Source: Hymenobacter armeniacus
Lineage (GTDB): Bacteria; Bacteroidota; Bacteroidia; Cytophagales; Hymenobacteraceae
Direction: 5' to 3'
Length of the DNA stretch: 64,000 nt
NCBI RefSeq assembly: GCF_014699055.1
Contig: NZ_JACXAC010000001.1
Location: 496,001-560,000, forward strand
Shown: positions 17,187-29,986 of the stretch, in pieces
How positions within the stretch are numbered: position 1 is the first letter of the stretch
Layout of the letters: the number at the start of each line of letters is the position of its first letter
Program-made: the position numbers and the translations under genes
Notes under the pieces: model-generated
What the model saw: the letters and a program-made list of their open reading frames with translations, nothing else
The model's database searches: none
What the model was told of the DNA's origin: nothing

Positions 17187-17309
17187 GGCCGCAAAGAACG
17201 GCAGCCGGGTCCAAAAGACGATGTGCGGCCTTGGCGAGCGAAGCTCAGCCATAACGCGGCGTTTGGGCTTGGCGTACGCAAAAGCTCCCCCTTTCCAGTT
17301 CCTTCCAAC

Positions 17310-17699
17310 ATGAATGCTCCCCTGATTTCCCGCTCCCTGCACGGGATGGCCGACTACCTCTACGTGCCCACGGTGGCGGCCGCGCCGGCGCTGTTTGGCT
17401 TTGCGCACGCCCGCACCCCGGCCCGGCTGGCCCGCCTCATCAGCTGCGGGGTGCTGGCCTCCACGCTCGTTACCCGCGCCGAATGGGGCGTGGTGAAGGC
17501 CATGACCTACAAAACCCATTTGCTCCTGGACTTCGTGTCTGGCCTGGGTGCCATGGCGCTGCCCTGGCTGGCGGGCTTTTCCCGCAACCGTGCAGCTCGC
17601 AACACGTTTCTAACCATCGGGGCCGTCAGCGTTGCGGCCGGACTGCTCTCGGGCGTTTTTGGCGATGCCAAAGAAATGCCGGTTGCCGCTGAGGAGTAA
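17310..17699 (+). CDS. Small SPW-repeat-like membrane protein
   Basis: The protein has 129 residues and four predicted membrane helices, with alternating small and hydrophobic residues as in the SPW family. Pieces such as LHGMADYLYVPTVAAAPALFGF and KTHLLLDFVSGLGAMALPWL match the general pattern. It lacks enzyme motifs, so the role is unknown. It is preceded by rsmE on the other strand and followed by an extragenic palindrome (17701-17797). The start at ATG 17310 follows directly after a short intergenic region. Confidence 0.7.
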   Translation: MNAPLISRSLHGMADYLYVPTVAAAPALFGFAHARTPARLARLISCGVLASTLVTRAEWGVVKAMTYKTHLLLDFVSGLGAMALPWLAGFSRNRAARNTFLTIGAVSVAAGLLSGVFGDAKEMPVAAEE

Positions 17700-17700
17700 G

Positions 17701-17797
17701 GACGCGTACCCGCGTCTCAGCGCGCGCGCCGTTCAGGCGGCTTCGTTCTTATTTCCAGCCGCCGTCCTCGTTCAACGCCGAGACGTGAGTACGCGTT
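17701..17797. repeat. Extragenic inverted repeat, 22-base arms
   Basis: Arms at 17701-17722 and 17776-17797 match with about four differences, and an inner GGCGGC/GCCGCC pair tightens the structure. It begins directly after the stop codon of the SPW-like gene, whose TAA ends at 17699. There is no T-run. Confidence 0.65.
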
Positions 17798-17839
17798 TCT
17801 CTCCCCGTTTTATTCTGCCTTTCCACCTACAACTGCTTC

Positions 17840-18880
17840 ATGAAAACCAACCTGAAAAAATTAAACGAGCAAGTCATCGTCATCACGGGCGCCACGTCTG
17901 GCATCGGCCTGGTGACGGCCCGCATGGCCGCCCGGCAGGGTGCCCGGCTGGTGCTCGCCGCCCGCAGCCAGAACGCGCTGCGCCGCTTATGCGAGGAAAT
18001 AACCCAAACCGGTGGCCAGGCCATTTACGAAGTGGCCGACGTGAGCCAGCAGGCCGACGTGCAGCGCATTGCCCAGGCCGCCGAGCAACGCTACGGCGGC
18101 TACGACACCTGGGTAAACAACGCCGGCGTGAGCATCTACGGCAAGCTGGAGCAGGTGCCCATTGAGGACATGCGCAAGCTGTTCGAGACCAATTTCTGGG
18201 GCGTTGTCTATGGCTCGCTCGAAGCGGCGCAGCACCTCAAGAAAAAAGGCGGGGCCATCATCAACGTGGGCAGCATCTTGTCCGACGTCACGGCCATTCT
18301 GCAAACCATCTACTCGGCCAGCAAGCACGCCGTGAAGGGCTTCAACGACGGCCTGCGCATGGAGTTGGAAATGGACGGCGCCCCGGTGGCCGTCACGCTC
18401 ATTCAGCCCTCGTCCATCGACACGCCCTACACGGTGCACGCCAAAAACTACATGGACCGCGAAGCCAAGCACGGCCCGCCCGCCTACGCCCCCGACACCG
18501 TGGCCCGTGCCATTCTGCACGCCGCCGCCACGCCGGAGCGCGACATCGTGGTGGGCGGCGGCGGCCGCGCCTTCATCGGCCTGCAGCGCTGGACGCCCAC
18601 GCTCTTCGACCAGTACATGGAAAAAGCCTTCGCCAAGCAGGAAAAGGCCGACGACGCCCCGCGCCCCCTGGCCCAAAACGGCCTCGACCGCGCCGCTGGT
18701 GGGCTGCGCGAGCGGGGCAACTACCCCGGCTACACCCGCGAAACCAGTTTCTACACAGAGGCCGTGACGGCCGGCAGCCCGGCCCTGCGCACGGCCCTGC
18801 TGGCGGGAGCCGGCGTGGCCCTGGCCGCTTGGCTGAACCGCGACACCATCAAGAAACAACTGGATAAGCGGCGGCAATAG
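17840..18880 (+). CDS. SDR-family oxidoreductase
   Basis: This 346-residue short-chain dehydrogenase has the NAD(P)-binding TGATSGIG near residue 17, the structural NNAG, and the catalytic Ser and YSASK. Residues beyond about 250 form an extra C-terminal part with a hydrophobic segment (LLAGAGVALAAWL) and a basic tail, so the enzyme may be tethered to the membrane. The extended form resembles the DltE/YusZ-type SDRs annotated in soil Bacteroidota. The substrate cannot be deduced. It is transcribed alone between a palindrome and a secreted protein gene. Confidence 0.85.
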   Translation: MKTNLKKLNEQVIVITGATSGIGLVTARMAARQGARLVLAARSQNALRRLCEEITQTGGQAIYEVADVSQQADVQRIAQAAEQRYGGYDTWVNNAGVSIYGKLEQVPIEDMRKLFETNFWGVVYGSLEAAQHLKKKGGAIINVGSILSDVTAILQTIYSASKHAVKGFNDGLRMELEMDGAPVAVTLIQPSSIDTPYTVHAKNYMDREAKHGPPAYAPDTVARAILHAAATPERDIVVGGGGRAFIGLQRWTPTLFDQYMEKAFAKQEKADDAPRPLAQNGLDRAAGGLRERGNYPGYTRETSFYTEAVTAGSPALRTALLAGAGVALAAWLNRDTIKKQLDKRRQ

Positions 18881-18965
18881 CGGCCGAAGTAGCCAAGTGA
18901 AAACGATGGGCCGAAACCGGAGCTAGAATCCATTTTTGGACCGTCGTTTTTATTTATATTTCTGC

Positions 18966-20030
18966 ATGCAAAAGTTTACATGGGCTCTGATTGCACTAGC
19001 GAGTGCTTTTTCAGCAAAGGCTCAAACGGTCATGATTGACAGAGCCCCGAGCGGCGTGCAGAACATGCGGGCTGTGCAGGGAGGGGGCATGATGGTTTCG
19101 GTTGATACGGTCACCTCGCTCGACGCGCTCATCAAGCGACTCAACGGCAATTGGGAATTTGTTGAAACCGGCAAAGCTTATTGGATTGGCTATACCGATG
19201 ACATGTATTCCATCGCGGCCCGCAAGGAGAAGGCCATCGAACCGCTGCTTGATTTTATTAAAACCTCGGCAAACGAGGGAGGCAAATTTGGCGCTGTTTA
19301 CAGCCTGCACCTCATCGGAATTGACAGCCGCATAGCAGGGCGTTTTTATGAGGAGTTCACCAACAAGAAGGCGCGCCAGGCCCTGCTCTCGCTCCTGAAA
19401 GAAAAAAAACTGCAAGGCCCCGTGACGCATTTGTTGATGCGCGACCCCTGGCAGTCGGACATACCTACGCTCTTCGACGCGTTGCGGCAGCCATCGGAGG
19501 GAAATTGGGGAGTCGTCAACGCCTTGAAAATTCATTTCCTTCCCGGATTGCCGATTCAGCAGCGCATTCCGGCTGAAATCGCAGAAGTTGATTTCGCATA
19601 CCCCCGAATGAAATCCCAGACGTTCAAACAGCAATTGGACGCTGAAGCTCGCCACGAAATGAGTGTGTACGATGCGCAGGTGCTGGGCATTCTACGCGCC
19701 ATTCGCGCCCTCAACAATCCCATTCTCCGTGTCGAGGATTCCTTACTTGCAGCTCCCAGGTTTTGGGGAAGGTCGATGACGGAATTTGGGTGCAAAAACT
19801 GCATTGGCGTGGGCGGCAAGCGCCTGACCGTGGGAACCTTCCTGGAACACCTGGCCGAGAGTCGGGTCCAGTACTTCGTTGAAGGCAATGAATTGGTGAT
19901 GTGCAACACCCAACAGGCTCAGCAGCGAATACTCGCCTGGTGGGATGCTCAGCCCGCTGCGTTCAGGACGCAGTTCAACCAAGACCAGGCCGATAAGAGG
20001 CGCGGCCACCAAGTGCGTTGGGGATTCTAG
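18966..20030 (+). CDS. Secreted hypothetical protein of lower GC
   Basis: The protein has 354 residues from ATG 18966 and a signal peptide (FTWALIALASAFSAKAQ). The mature part is largely helical and has alternating basic and acidic stretches, including a HEAT-like region near KEKAIEPLLDFIKTSANEGG. A Cys pair (CKNC) lies near the C-terminus. I recognise no family. Codons use more A/T at third positions than the neighbours, and the upstream 40 bases are AT-rich, which may reflect later acquisition. A bidirectional terminator follows. Confidence 0.65.
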   Translation: MQKFTWALIALASAFSAKAQTVMIDRAPSGVQNMRAVQGGGMMVSVDTVTSLDALIKRLNGNWEFVETGKAYWIGYTDDMYSIAARKEKAIEPLLDFIKTSANEGGKFGAVYSLHLIGIDSRIAGRFYEEFTNKKARQALLSLLKEKKLQGPVTHLLMRDPWQSDIPTLFDALRQPSEGNWGVVNALKIHFLPGLPIQQRIPAEIAEVDFAYPRMKSQTFKQQLDAEARHEMSVYDAQVLGILRAIRALNNPILRVEDSLLAAPRFWGRSMTEFGCKNCIGVGGKRLTVGTFLEHLAESRVQYFVEGNELVMCNTQQAQQRILAWWDAQPAAFRTQFNQDQADKRRGHQVRWGF

Positions 20031-20078
20031 CGTCAACGGGCTGTAGCAGGCTGAAATGATGGCGCTCCATCGCAACGC

Positions 20079-20113
20079 AAAAGCCCCGTCGGCTGCAACC
20101 GACGGGGCTTTTT
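20079..20113. terminator. Bidirectional terminator before pckA end
   Basis: A 14-base stem (20079-20092 with 20099-20112) with a 6-base loop carries A and T runs at its ends. It lies between the convergent genes 18966-20030 and pckA and can serve both. Confidence 0.85.
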
Positions 20114-20136
20114 GGTGAGTGAACTACTGCGGCAAC

Positions 20137-21762
<1,626 letters not shown>

Positions 21763-21804
21763 GGCTATAAAGGGGTTAGGGGGAGGTTCTTGCGAAAGAG
21801 GATA

Positions 21805-21812
21805 CAAAGGTA
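21805..21812 (-). promoter_or_regulatory. -7 box of pckA
   Basis: TACCTTTG matches the Bacteroidota -7 consensus. It lies 42 bases before the chosen start codon. Its position inside the longer open frame supports the later start at 21762. Confidence 0.6.
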
Positions 21813-21990
21813 GAATTGCCAGGCCCAAGGGCACTGAAACAATTCATTTCTTTAACGGGACAAATTAAACCATGCCACCGGTGGGCCTTACATTTGTGCA
21901 CCACATACGGCTAAACGGGGCCGTAGGGATGGGAATAATTTAACGCCTTGCTCGCCTAAGGTTTTCTTTGTCCCTGTTTTTTGTTGCGTC

Positions 21991-22908
21991 ATGGCCACGG
22001 AAATTGCTCGCTACAACGGAATCTACGGCGACCACAAGGCCCAGATTTCGCACGATTACCTGCAGAGCCAGCTCATTGTGCCCCGCCAGCGCGTCACCGA
22101 CTGGGGCCTGAAGCCGCACCTGCACGAAAATCTCTTTCAACTATTCTTCCTGGAGGCCGGGCGGGCTTCTTTCGGCGCGCCCGAGCCGGTGGAGCTGCGC
22201 ACGCCGTGCCTGGTCATCATCCCGGCCAACACGGTGCACGGCTTCACGTTCAGCCCGCAGGTGAAGGGCCGCACCCTCACCTTATCGGAGGCCTTGCTCG
22301 ACACCATTCTGCAAGCCACGCCGGGCGTGCTGGTCGAGCTGAACTCGGTGCACATCCTGTCCGATTTCAACTCCGAAGTCCGCTTCGCCGACTTGCAAGA
22401 CCTGGAGCAGCAGATTCACGAAGAAATCAACTCCGACCTGCCCGGCAAGCAGCTGGCCCTGAACGGCTACTTCAAGCTGCTTTTTGTGAAGATTTACCGC
22501 CTGCTGCAGCACAACCGCCGCCAGCAGGAAAGCCCCAACCGCGCGCTGCATTACTTCCGCGAGTTTCAGAAAGCCGTGGAGCGCACCGCGCCCTTCGAGA
22601 AAAAAATATCGGAGTTTGCCCGCGAGCTGAAGATTACACAAGTGCACCTGAACCGCATTTGCCAGGCCGTGAAAGGCAAAACGGCCCAACAGATAGTGCA
22701 GGCGCACACCATTCGGCGGGCGCACAACTACCTGCTCTACACGTCGCTTTCGGTGGCCGAAATTGCCTACGAGCTGCAGTTTGTCGACCCGGGGTATTTC
22801 ACCCGTTTTTTCCGCAAACAAACCGGGCTGGCGCCGGCCGCCTACCGGGCCAAAGCCTACCGGAGCGATGCCGCCAAGCCCGGCAAGGCCGAGCTGAGCG
22901 AAGGGTAG
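21991..22908 (+). CDS. AraC-family transcriptional regulator
   Basis: This 305-residue regulator has a cupin-like N-terminal sensor (about 30-100, PHLHENLFQLFFLEAG) and a C-terminal AraC DNA-binding domain. The two helix-turn-helix parts are seen in KITQVHLNRICQAVKGKTAQ and LSVAEIAYELQFVDPGYFTR. The PGYFTRFFRKQTG segment is the family signature. It resembles PobR-type regulators. Its target may be the adjacent peptide transporter, which lies about 150 bases downstream in the same direction, but this is inference. The effector is unknown. Confidence 0.9.
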   Translation: MATEIARYNGIYGDHKAQISHDYLQSQLIVPRQRVTDWGLKPHLHENLFQLFFLEAGRASFGAPEPVELRTPCLVIIPANTVHGFTFSPQVKGRTLTLSEALLDTILQATPGVLVELNSVHILSDFNSEVRFADLQDLEQQIHEEINSDLPGKQLALNGYFKLLFVKIYRLLQHNRRQQESPNRALHYFREFQKAVERTAPFEKKISEFARELKITQVHLNRICQAVKGKTAQQIVQAHTIRRAHNYLLYTSLSVAEIAYELQFVDPGYFTRFFRKQTGLAPAAYRAKAYRSDAAKPGKAELSEG

Positions 22909-23058
22909 CCGGGCAATCAAGCCGCCGCCTTGCCGGGCCGGGCCAGCCCCATTAATGCCGAAACTTTCCTAGATTTACCGTGCCCGCATTGCACTACTGT
23001 TGCAATGATTGTGGTTCTGGCCTTTTCGCATCTCATTTCTCACCCCTCGTTTCCCCCT

Positions 23059-24627
23059 ATGCAAACCATCCCCGCTCAGACCGAGCAGCCGCTCGCCGCG
23101 GAATCCACGAGCCACCCCAAGGGCCTGTACCTGCTGTTCGCCACCGAAATGTGGGAGCGGTTCAGCTACTACGGCATGCGCGCCGTGCTCGTGCTGTTCC
23201 TCACCAAGGCCATGATGATGGACAAGGCCTTTGCGTCCAAGTTCTACGGCGGCTACACCAGCCTGGTGTACCTCACGCCGCTCATTGGCGGCTTTATCTC
23301 GGACCGGTACTGGGGCAACCGGCGTTCCATCCTCACGGGCGGTCTGCTGATGGCGCTGGGGCAGTTCACGCTGTTTTTCTCGGCTTCCAACTACGGCGCG
23401 GCCGAAAGCCACGCCCTCAGCCACTGGCTGCTGTACCTGGGCCTGGGCGTGATGATTGTGGGCAACGGCTTCTTCAAGCCCAATATTTCTTCGATGGTGG
23501 GCTCGCTCTACGCGCCGGCCGACAAGCGCAAGGACGCCGCCTACACCATTTTCTACATGGGCATCAACCTGGGCTCGTTCATCGGCAATACCATCACCAG
23601 TCTCATCGGCGACACCGGCAACCCCGCCGATTTTCGCTGGGCGTTCCTGGCCTGCGGCGTCGCCATGCTGCTGGGCACGGTGATTTTCAACTGGGGCAAG
23701 GAGAAGTACCTGCACACGCCGGATGGCACCCAAGTGGGCCAGACGCCCGCCATTTCGGGCGGCGTGATGGGCGTGTACGCTTTGCTGCCCGTGCTGCTGG
23801 CCATCATCCTGGGTATTCTATGGCTCGATTCGGCCAAATTCCCCACCATTGCGCCGCTGCTGGGCGTGGCCGTGCTGGGCATCGCCTTCATGATTTTCAG
23901 CGACAAATCCCTGAGCGGGGCCGATGTCAAGGGCATCATGGTGATTTTCATCGTGTCGTTTTTCGTGGTGTTCTTCTGGGCGGCGTTCGAGCAGGCTCCG
24001 GCCTCGCTCACGTTCTTCGCCGATGAGCAGATGAACCGCACCATCTTCGGCTACACCTTGCCGGCCAGCATTTTCCAGAACCTCAACGCCATTTTCGTTG
24101 TGGTGGGCGCGCCCATCATGGCCGCCGTCTGGACGGCCCTGGGCCGCCGCGGCGCCGAGCCGCCGTCCCCCCTCAAAATGGCCATCGGCCTGGCCCTGTT
24201 GGCCGCCGGTTACCTGGTGATGTGCTTTGGCGTGCACAACCTGCAGCCCGGCGTGAAGGTGAGCATGTTCTTCCTGGTGGCGCTGTATTTCCTGCACTCG
24301 GTGGGCGAGCTGTGCTTGTCGCCCATCGGCCTGTCGCTGGTGAACAAGCTGGCCCCGGTGAAATTTGCCTCGCTGCTGATGGCCGTGTGGTTCCTCGCCA
24401 ACGCCGCCGCCAACTACCTGGCCGGCTACATGAGCAGCCTCTACCCGGACCCGAAATCGAACGCCACGCCGGAAATCCTCGGCTACCACATAACCAACCT
24501 CTACGACTTCTTTATGGTCTTCGTGGTATCGGCTGCCGTGGCCGCCGGCATCCTGTTCCTCATCAGCGGCAAGCTGGCCAAGATGATGGACGCCCGCAAC
24601 TACCCCGCGCCCGCTGCGCAGGCGTAA
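23059..24627 (+). CDS. POT-family proton-coupled peptide transporter
   Basis: The protein has 522 residues with about 14 membrane helices and belongs to the proton-dependent oligopeptide (POT/PTR2) family, which imports di- and tripeptides. The ExxER motif appears as EMWERFSYYG, which couples protons, and the PTR2 signatures are GGFISDRYWG and FYMGINLGSFIGN. ATG 23059 fits the family; an earlier in-frame ATG lies in a hydrophobic stretch without homology. A peptide-rich lifestyle fits the organism. It may be controlled by the AraC-type regulator upstream. Confidence 0.93.
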   Translation: MQTIPAQTEQPLAAESTSHPKGLYLLFATEMWERFSYYGMRAVLVLFLTKAMMMDKAFASKFYGGYTSLVYLTPLIGGFISDRYWGNRRSILTGGLLMALGQFTLFFSASNYGAAESHALSHWLLYLGLGVMIVGNGFFKPNISSMVGSLYAPADKRKDAAYTIFYMGINLGSFIGNTITSLIGDTGNPADFRWAFLACGVAMLLGTVIFNWGKEKYLHTPDGTQVGQTPAISGGVMGVYALLPVLLAIILGILWLDSAKFPTIAPLLGVAVLGIAFMIFSDKSLSGADVKGIMVIFIVSFFVVFFWAAFEQAPASLTFFADEQMNRTIFGYTLPASIFQNLNAIFVVVGAPIMAAVWTALGRRGAEPPSPLKMAIGLALLAAGYLVMCFGVHNLQPGVKVSMFFLVALYFLHSVGELCLSPIGLSLVNKLAPVKFASLLMAVWFLANAAANYLAGYMSSLYPDPKSNATPEILGYHITNLYDFFMVFVVSAAVAAGILFLISGKLAKMMDARNYPAPAAQA

Positions 24628-24652
24628 GGCAGCGTTGTTTTTCATTTTCCAC

Positions 24653-24690
24653 CAAGAAGCCCCCGGCGCTGCTGCGTCGGGGGCTTCTTG
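24653..24690 (+). terminator. Terminator after the peptide transporter
   Basis: A 13-base stem (24653-24665 with 24678-24690) encloses a 12-base loop. It lies about 25 bases after the transporter stop codon, and a few T follow. Confidence 0.75.
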
Positions 24691-24815
24691 TTTGGGGTGG
24701 GGCGGCCGCATTGTCGAGACTCGTGGCTTTGGATGGGCAACGTTTTTGGGCAGGTCGTGAGAGGAATTCTGCCGGTCTTTTATTTTGCAGGGCCTTTCAA
24801 CCTACTCCTTTTTCT

Positions 24816-27800
24816 ATGAAACAATTTCTATTCTGCTGCCTGTGGCTGAGCGTGCTGTGCGCCCAAGGCCAAGCCCCGCGCTTCTGGAACCCCGCCAGCA
24901 CCAACCCCCGTTACGAGGCCTCAAAGCGTCAGCTTAGCACTCCGGCTACTACCCCAGCGGCGCTGCCTTCCGTGGGCATACAACAAAGCGCCGCGTCCAC
25001 CGCGGCCCGCCCGGCTTGCTTTGAGCCTTTCGACACCACGGCCGCCGGGGGCTGGAGCAGCTTGGGCCGCAACGACGACACTTCTTTTGGGCCCGTTTCC
25101 TTAGGCTGGAATTTCTCGCTTTTCGGCGCTTTGTACAGCGAGGTGTACGTCAACAACAACGGCAACATCACCTTCGATGCGCCATACGGTTCCTTCAACG
25201 CCCAGGGCTTTCCTTTAGCCAGACCCATGATTGCGCCGTTTTGGGCGGACGTGGATACCCAAAACCCTGCCAGCGGCACCGTGTGGTACAAGGTATTTCC
25301 GGACCGGCTGGTGGTGGTATGGAACAAGGTGGGCTACTTCAATCGCAAAGCCGACAAGAAAAACACCTTCCAGCTGGTCATGAAGGCCAACACGGCCCCC
25401 GGCTTTGCGGGCAACGACGTGCTGTTTGCCTACGACGACATGCAGTGGACCACCAGCGATGCCTCAGGCGGCACGGGCGGTTTCGGTGGGATTCCGGCCT
25501 CGGTGGGCGTCAACAAAGGCAATAGCGTCGACTACATCCAGACCGGGAGATTTAACCTCAGCGGCAGCCAGGCACCGAACACTTCTTTTTCGGGCAATCC
25601 CGGCGGCGTCGACTGGCTCGACGGGCTCTGCCTGGGCTACCGCGTGCGCGACGCCGGCAACGTGCCGCCCGCCGTGGCCGGCCTGCCCGCCGGCAACGTG
25701 CTCACCGTGAACCAGGGGCAGACCGTGGTGCTACCGCTCCAGTTCTCGGGCCCGGAAACCGACGAGACGGTTTCCGTGTCGTCCAATTTCAACGGCGCAA
25801 CGTTTTGCAACGCTTCGGTGGGCGTGGCGGGCAACGGCGGCACCAACCCCACGCTGACGTTCTCAGTAACCGGCGCGCCCTGCAACGTGGGCACGCGCAC
25901 CATCAATTTTACTGCTACTGACAACGGCCTGCCCGCGCCCGCGCAGGCCACCTTTGCCCTCACCGTGGTGGTGAACCCGGCCAACGGGCAATGGACCGGC
26001 GCCGCAAACACCGCCTACAACAACCCGGCGAACTGGAACAACAACACCGTGCCCGCCGCCACCGATAACGTGACCATTCCGGCCGGCGTGCTCAATATGC
26101 CCGTGCTGAGTACCAGCGCCGCCGTGGGCAGCCTGACCGTGGCCACCGGGGCCTCGCTCACGCTGGCCAACGGCGGCGCCCTCAGCCTGAGCGGTGCCCT
26201 CACCAACAACGGCACCATCGGCGGGGCGGGCACTTTGCTTACCACCGGCAGCGCCGCGCAAAGCTTCGGGGGCTCCAACGGCCTGCGCATCGCCAACCTA
26301 ACAGTGGGGAGCGCGGGCGTGCAGCTTGGCCGCCCGCTGGCCGTGACGCGCCTGCTGACGCTAAACGGCAACCTGACGTCCAACGGCAACCTGACGCTGG
26401 CGGCCGATGCCAGCGGCACGGCCATGGTGGTGAACAACGGCGCGGCCGCCGTGCTGGGCACCGCCACCGTGCAGTGCTACCTCGACCCCGCACTGAACCC
26501 AGGCCCGGGCTACCGCCACCTGGCCGCGCCCGTGGCCAATACCACGTTGGCCGACCTGACCACTGCCGGCTTCGCGCCCGTGGTAAACCCGGCCTACAAC
26601 GGCGCCGCGAACCCCGGCCAGGTGACGCCCTTCCCCAATATTTTCTTCTACAACCAAGCCCTGGTGGCCGCCACCGGCAATGGTGCCACGGCCGACTTCG
26701 ACAAGGGCTGGTTGTCGCCGGCCGCCACCACCGAGGCCATGGCGCCCGGCCGGGGCTATACCGTGAATCTGGCCGGCGGCCAGACCATCGACTTCGTGGG
26801 CACTCTGGGCAACGGGGCCGTTGCCATCGGCGCCCTCGGCCGCGGCGTGCCGGCCCAGGCCGGCTGGCACTTGCTCGGCAACCCGTACCCGGCGCCCATC
26901 AACTGGACGCAGGCCTTTGCCGGGGCCTCGGGGCTCGATAATGCCGTGCACGTCTACAAATCGAGCGGGCAATACGCCGGTACCTACGCCAGCTACGTAA
27001 ACGGCGTGGGCACCAACGGGGGCACTAATATTATCGGCCTGGGGCAGGGCTTTTTTGTGCGCGCCAGCACGCCCGGCGCCACCGCCAGCCTCAACCTGGG
27101 CAACGCCGCCCGCCTCAGCACCTACACCTCGGCCGCTCCGCAGCGCGGCACCGCCGAAACCCGCCTGCTGCTCCAGCTAAGCCTGAGCGGGGCCGGGGCC
27201 ACCGACCAGGCCGCCCTATACTTCGAAGCGGGTGCCACTGCGGGTTTCGATGCCGCCTTCGATGCCCCCAAACTCACGGCCGGCCACCGCGTGCAGCTGG
27301 CCCTCGACGACGTAGCCGGCCCCCTGGCCATCAGCGGCCGGCCGCTGCTCGGTAATGCGCCGCTGACGGTGCCGCTGGCCGTGCGCGTAGCCCAGGCCGG
27401 CACCTACACACTGCGCGCCGACGAGCTGCTGAACCTGCCCGCCGGCGCCACCGTGCAGCTGCGCGACGCCCTGACTGGCACTGTCACGCCGCTCACGCCT
27501 CAGGCCACCTACACCTTCACCGCCGATGCCTCGCTGGCCGGGCCACGTGTCTCGCTCATCTTCCAGGCCAGCCGTGCCCTGGCCACTTCTCCAGACCAGC
27601 TCAGCGCCCAGGTGGTGGTGTTTCCCAACCCGGCCCATCAGCAGCTGTGGCTGGCCGTGCCTGCCAGCTCGCAGGCCGTCAGTGTAAGATTGGTCAATGC
27701 GCTGGGCCAGCTGGTGCTGCGCCAGGAGCTGCCCGTTGCGCGTGGTGCCGGTGCGCAGGCCCTGGCCGTGGGTCATGCGGCGCCCGGCGTGTACACCCTC

Positions 27801-27851
27801 CACGTGGCCCTGCCCGAAGGCGTGGTGACAAAGCGCGTCGTTATTGAGTAG
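24816..27851 (+). CDS. T9SS type A sorting-domain protein with nidogen-like domain
   Basis: This 1011-residue protein starts with a signal peptide (KQFLFCCLWLSVLCAQGQ). Residues about 60-280 resemble a NIDO domain (SEVYVNNNGNITF, FWADVDTQNPASGTVWY, KKNTFQLVM). Residues about 400-560 are Gly/Ala/Asn/Thr-rich and probably form a beta-helix-like or repeat structure. The last 80 residues carry the T9SS signal (VVVFPNPAHQQLWLAVP, GVYTLHVALPEG), so it is exported across the outer membrane and cell-surface attached. The ligand is unknown. The gene has its own terminator (27914-27947). Confidence 0.9.
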   Translation: MKQFLFCCLWLSVLCAQGQAPRFWNPASTNPRYEASKRQLSTPATTPAALPSVGIQQSAASTAARPACFEPFDTTAAGGWSSLGRNDDTSFGPVSLGWNFSLFGALYSEVYVNNNGNITFDAPYGSFNAQGFPLARPMIAPFWADVDTQNPASGTVWYKVFPDRLVVVWNKVGYFNRKADKKNTFQLVMKANTAPGFAGNDVLFAYDDMQWTTSDASGGTGGFGGIPASVGVNKGNSVDYIQTGRFNLSGSQAPNTSFSGNPGGVDWLDGLCLGYRVRDAGNVPPAVAGLPAGNVLTVNQGQTVVLPLQFSGPETDETVSVSSNFNGATFCNASVGVAGNGGTNPTLTFSVTGAPCNVGTRTINFTATDNGLPAPAQATFALTVVVNPANGQWTGAANTAYNNPANWNNNTVPAATDNVTIPAGVLNMPVLSTSAAVGSLTVATGASLTLANGGALSLSGALTNNGTIGGAGTLLTTGSAAQSFGGSNGLRIANLTVGSAGVQLGRPLAVTRLLTLNGNLTSNGNLTLAADASGTAMVVNNGAAAVLGTATVQCYLDPALNPGPGYRHLAAPVANTTLADLTTAGFAPVVNPAYNGAANPGQVTPFPNIFFYNQALVAATGNGATADFDKGWLSPAATTEAMAPGRGYTVNLAGGQTIDFVGTLGNGAVAIGALGRGVPAQAGWHLLGNPYPAPINWTQAFAGASGLDNAVHVYKSSGQYAGTYASYVNGVGTNGGTNIIGLGQGFFVRASTPGATASLNLGNAARLSTYTSAAPQRGTAETRLLLQLSLSGAGATDQAALYFEAGATAGFDAAFDAPKLTAGHRVQLALDDVAGPLAISGRPLLGNAPLTVPLAVRVAQAGTYTLRADELLNLPAGATVQLRDALTGTVTPLTPQATYTFTADASLAGPRVSLIFQASRALATSPDQLSAQVVVFPNPAHQQLWLAVPASSQAVSVRLVNALGQLVLRQELPVARGAGAQALAVGHAAPGVYTLHVALPEGVVTKRVVIE

Positions 27852-27913
27852 CACAAGTTGGCGTAGCTGATGGCCCAACTCGCGCCGTGCCGCTCCGTGC
27901 TCCAAACCAACAA

Positions 27914-27947
27914 AAAAGCCCCGCCGGCAATGCCAGCGGGGCTTTTC
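27914..27947. terminator. Terminator between the T9SS gene and groEL
   Basis: An 11-base stem (27914-27924 with 27936-27946) with an 11-base loop has A- and T-rich ends, so it can serve the convergent T9SS gene and groEL. Confidence 0.8.
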
Positions 27948-27982
27948 TATTCCTAACAGCGGGAGGCTGCCAGCGGCTCGAC

Positions 27983-29653
<1,671 letters not shown>

Positions 29654-29695
29654 TTAATAGGTGTTTTGGAATCTTCGCGGACCAAGCCCGATGGC

Positions 29696-29986
29696 TTAGA
29701 GCACCGCGAAAATGTCCGACTCGCGCATGATGAGCAGGTCCTCGCCGTCGACGGTGATTTCGGTGCCGGCGTATTTGCCGTACAGCACCTGGTCGCCCAC
29801 CTTCACCTGGGGCTTGATGAGCGAGCCGCTGTCAGCGGTTTTGCCTTCGCCTACGGCCACCACTTCACCGCGCTGGGGCTTTTCCTTGGCCGTATCGGGG
29901 ATGATGATGCCGGATTTGGTTTTTTCCTCGGCGGCGGCGGCGCGAACAATGACGCGGTCGGCCAGCGGTTTCATGCTAAGTGCCAT
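29696..29986 (-). CDS. groES: Co-chaperonin GroES
   Basis: GroES (96 residues) caps the GroEL ring. The mobile loop is [20 protein letters not shown], and the ends [10 protein letters not shown] and [15 protein letters not shown] match the family. It starts the operon groES-groEL. The upstream region lacks the CIRCE operator and the common TAnnTTTG box, which suggests a heat-shock-type promoter of another kind. Confidence 0.98.
   Translation of the reverse strand: MALSMKPLADRVIVRAAAAEEKTKSGIIIPDTAKEKPQRGEVVAVGEGKTADSGSLIKPQVKVGDQVLYGKYAGTEITVDGEDLLIMRESDIFAVL

Noticed and set aside
22930..23058. Upstream extension of the peptide transporter from an earlier in-frame start
   Set aside because: The added stretch has no match to the family, which normally begins just before the ExxER helix.
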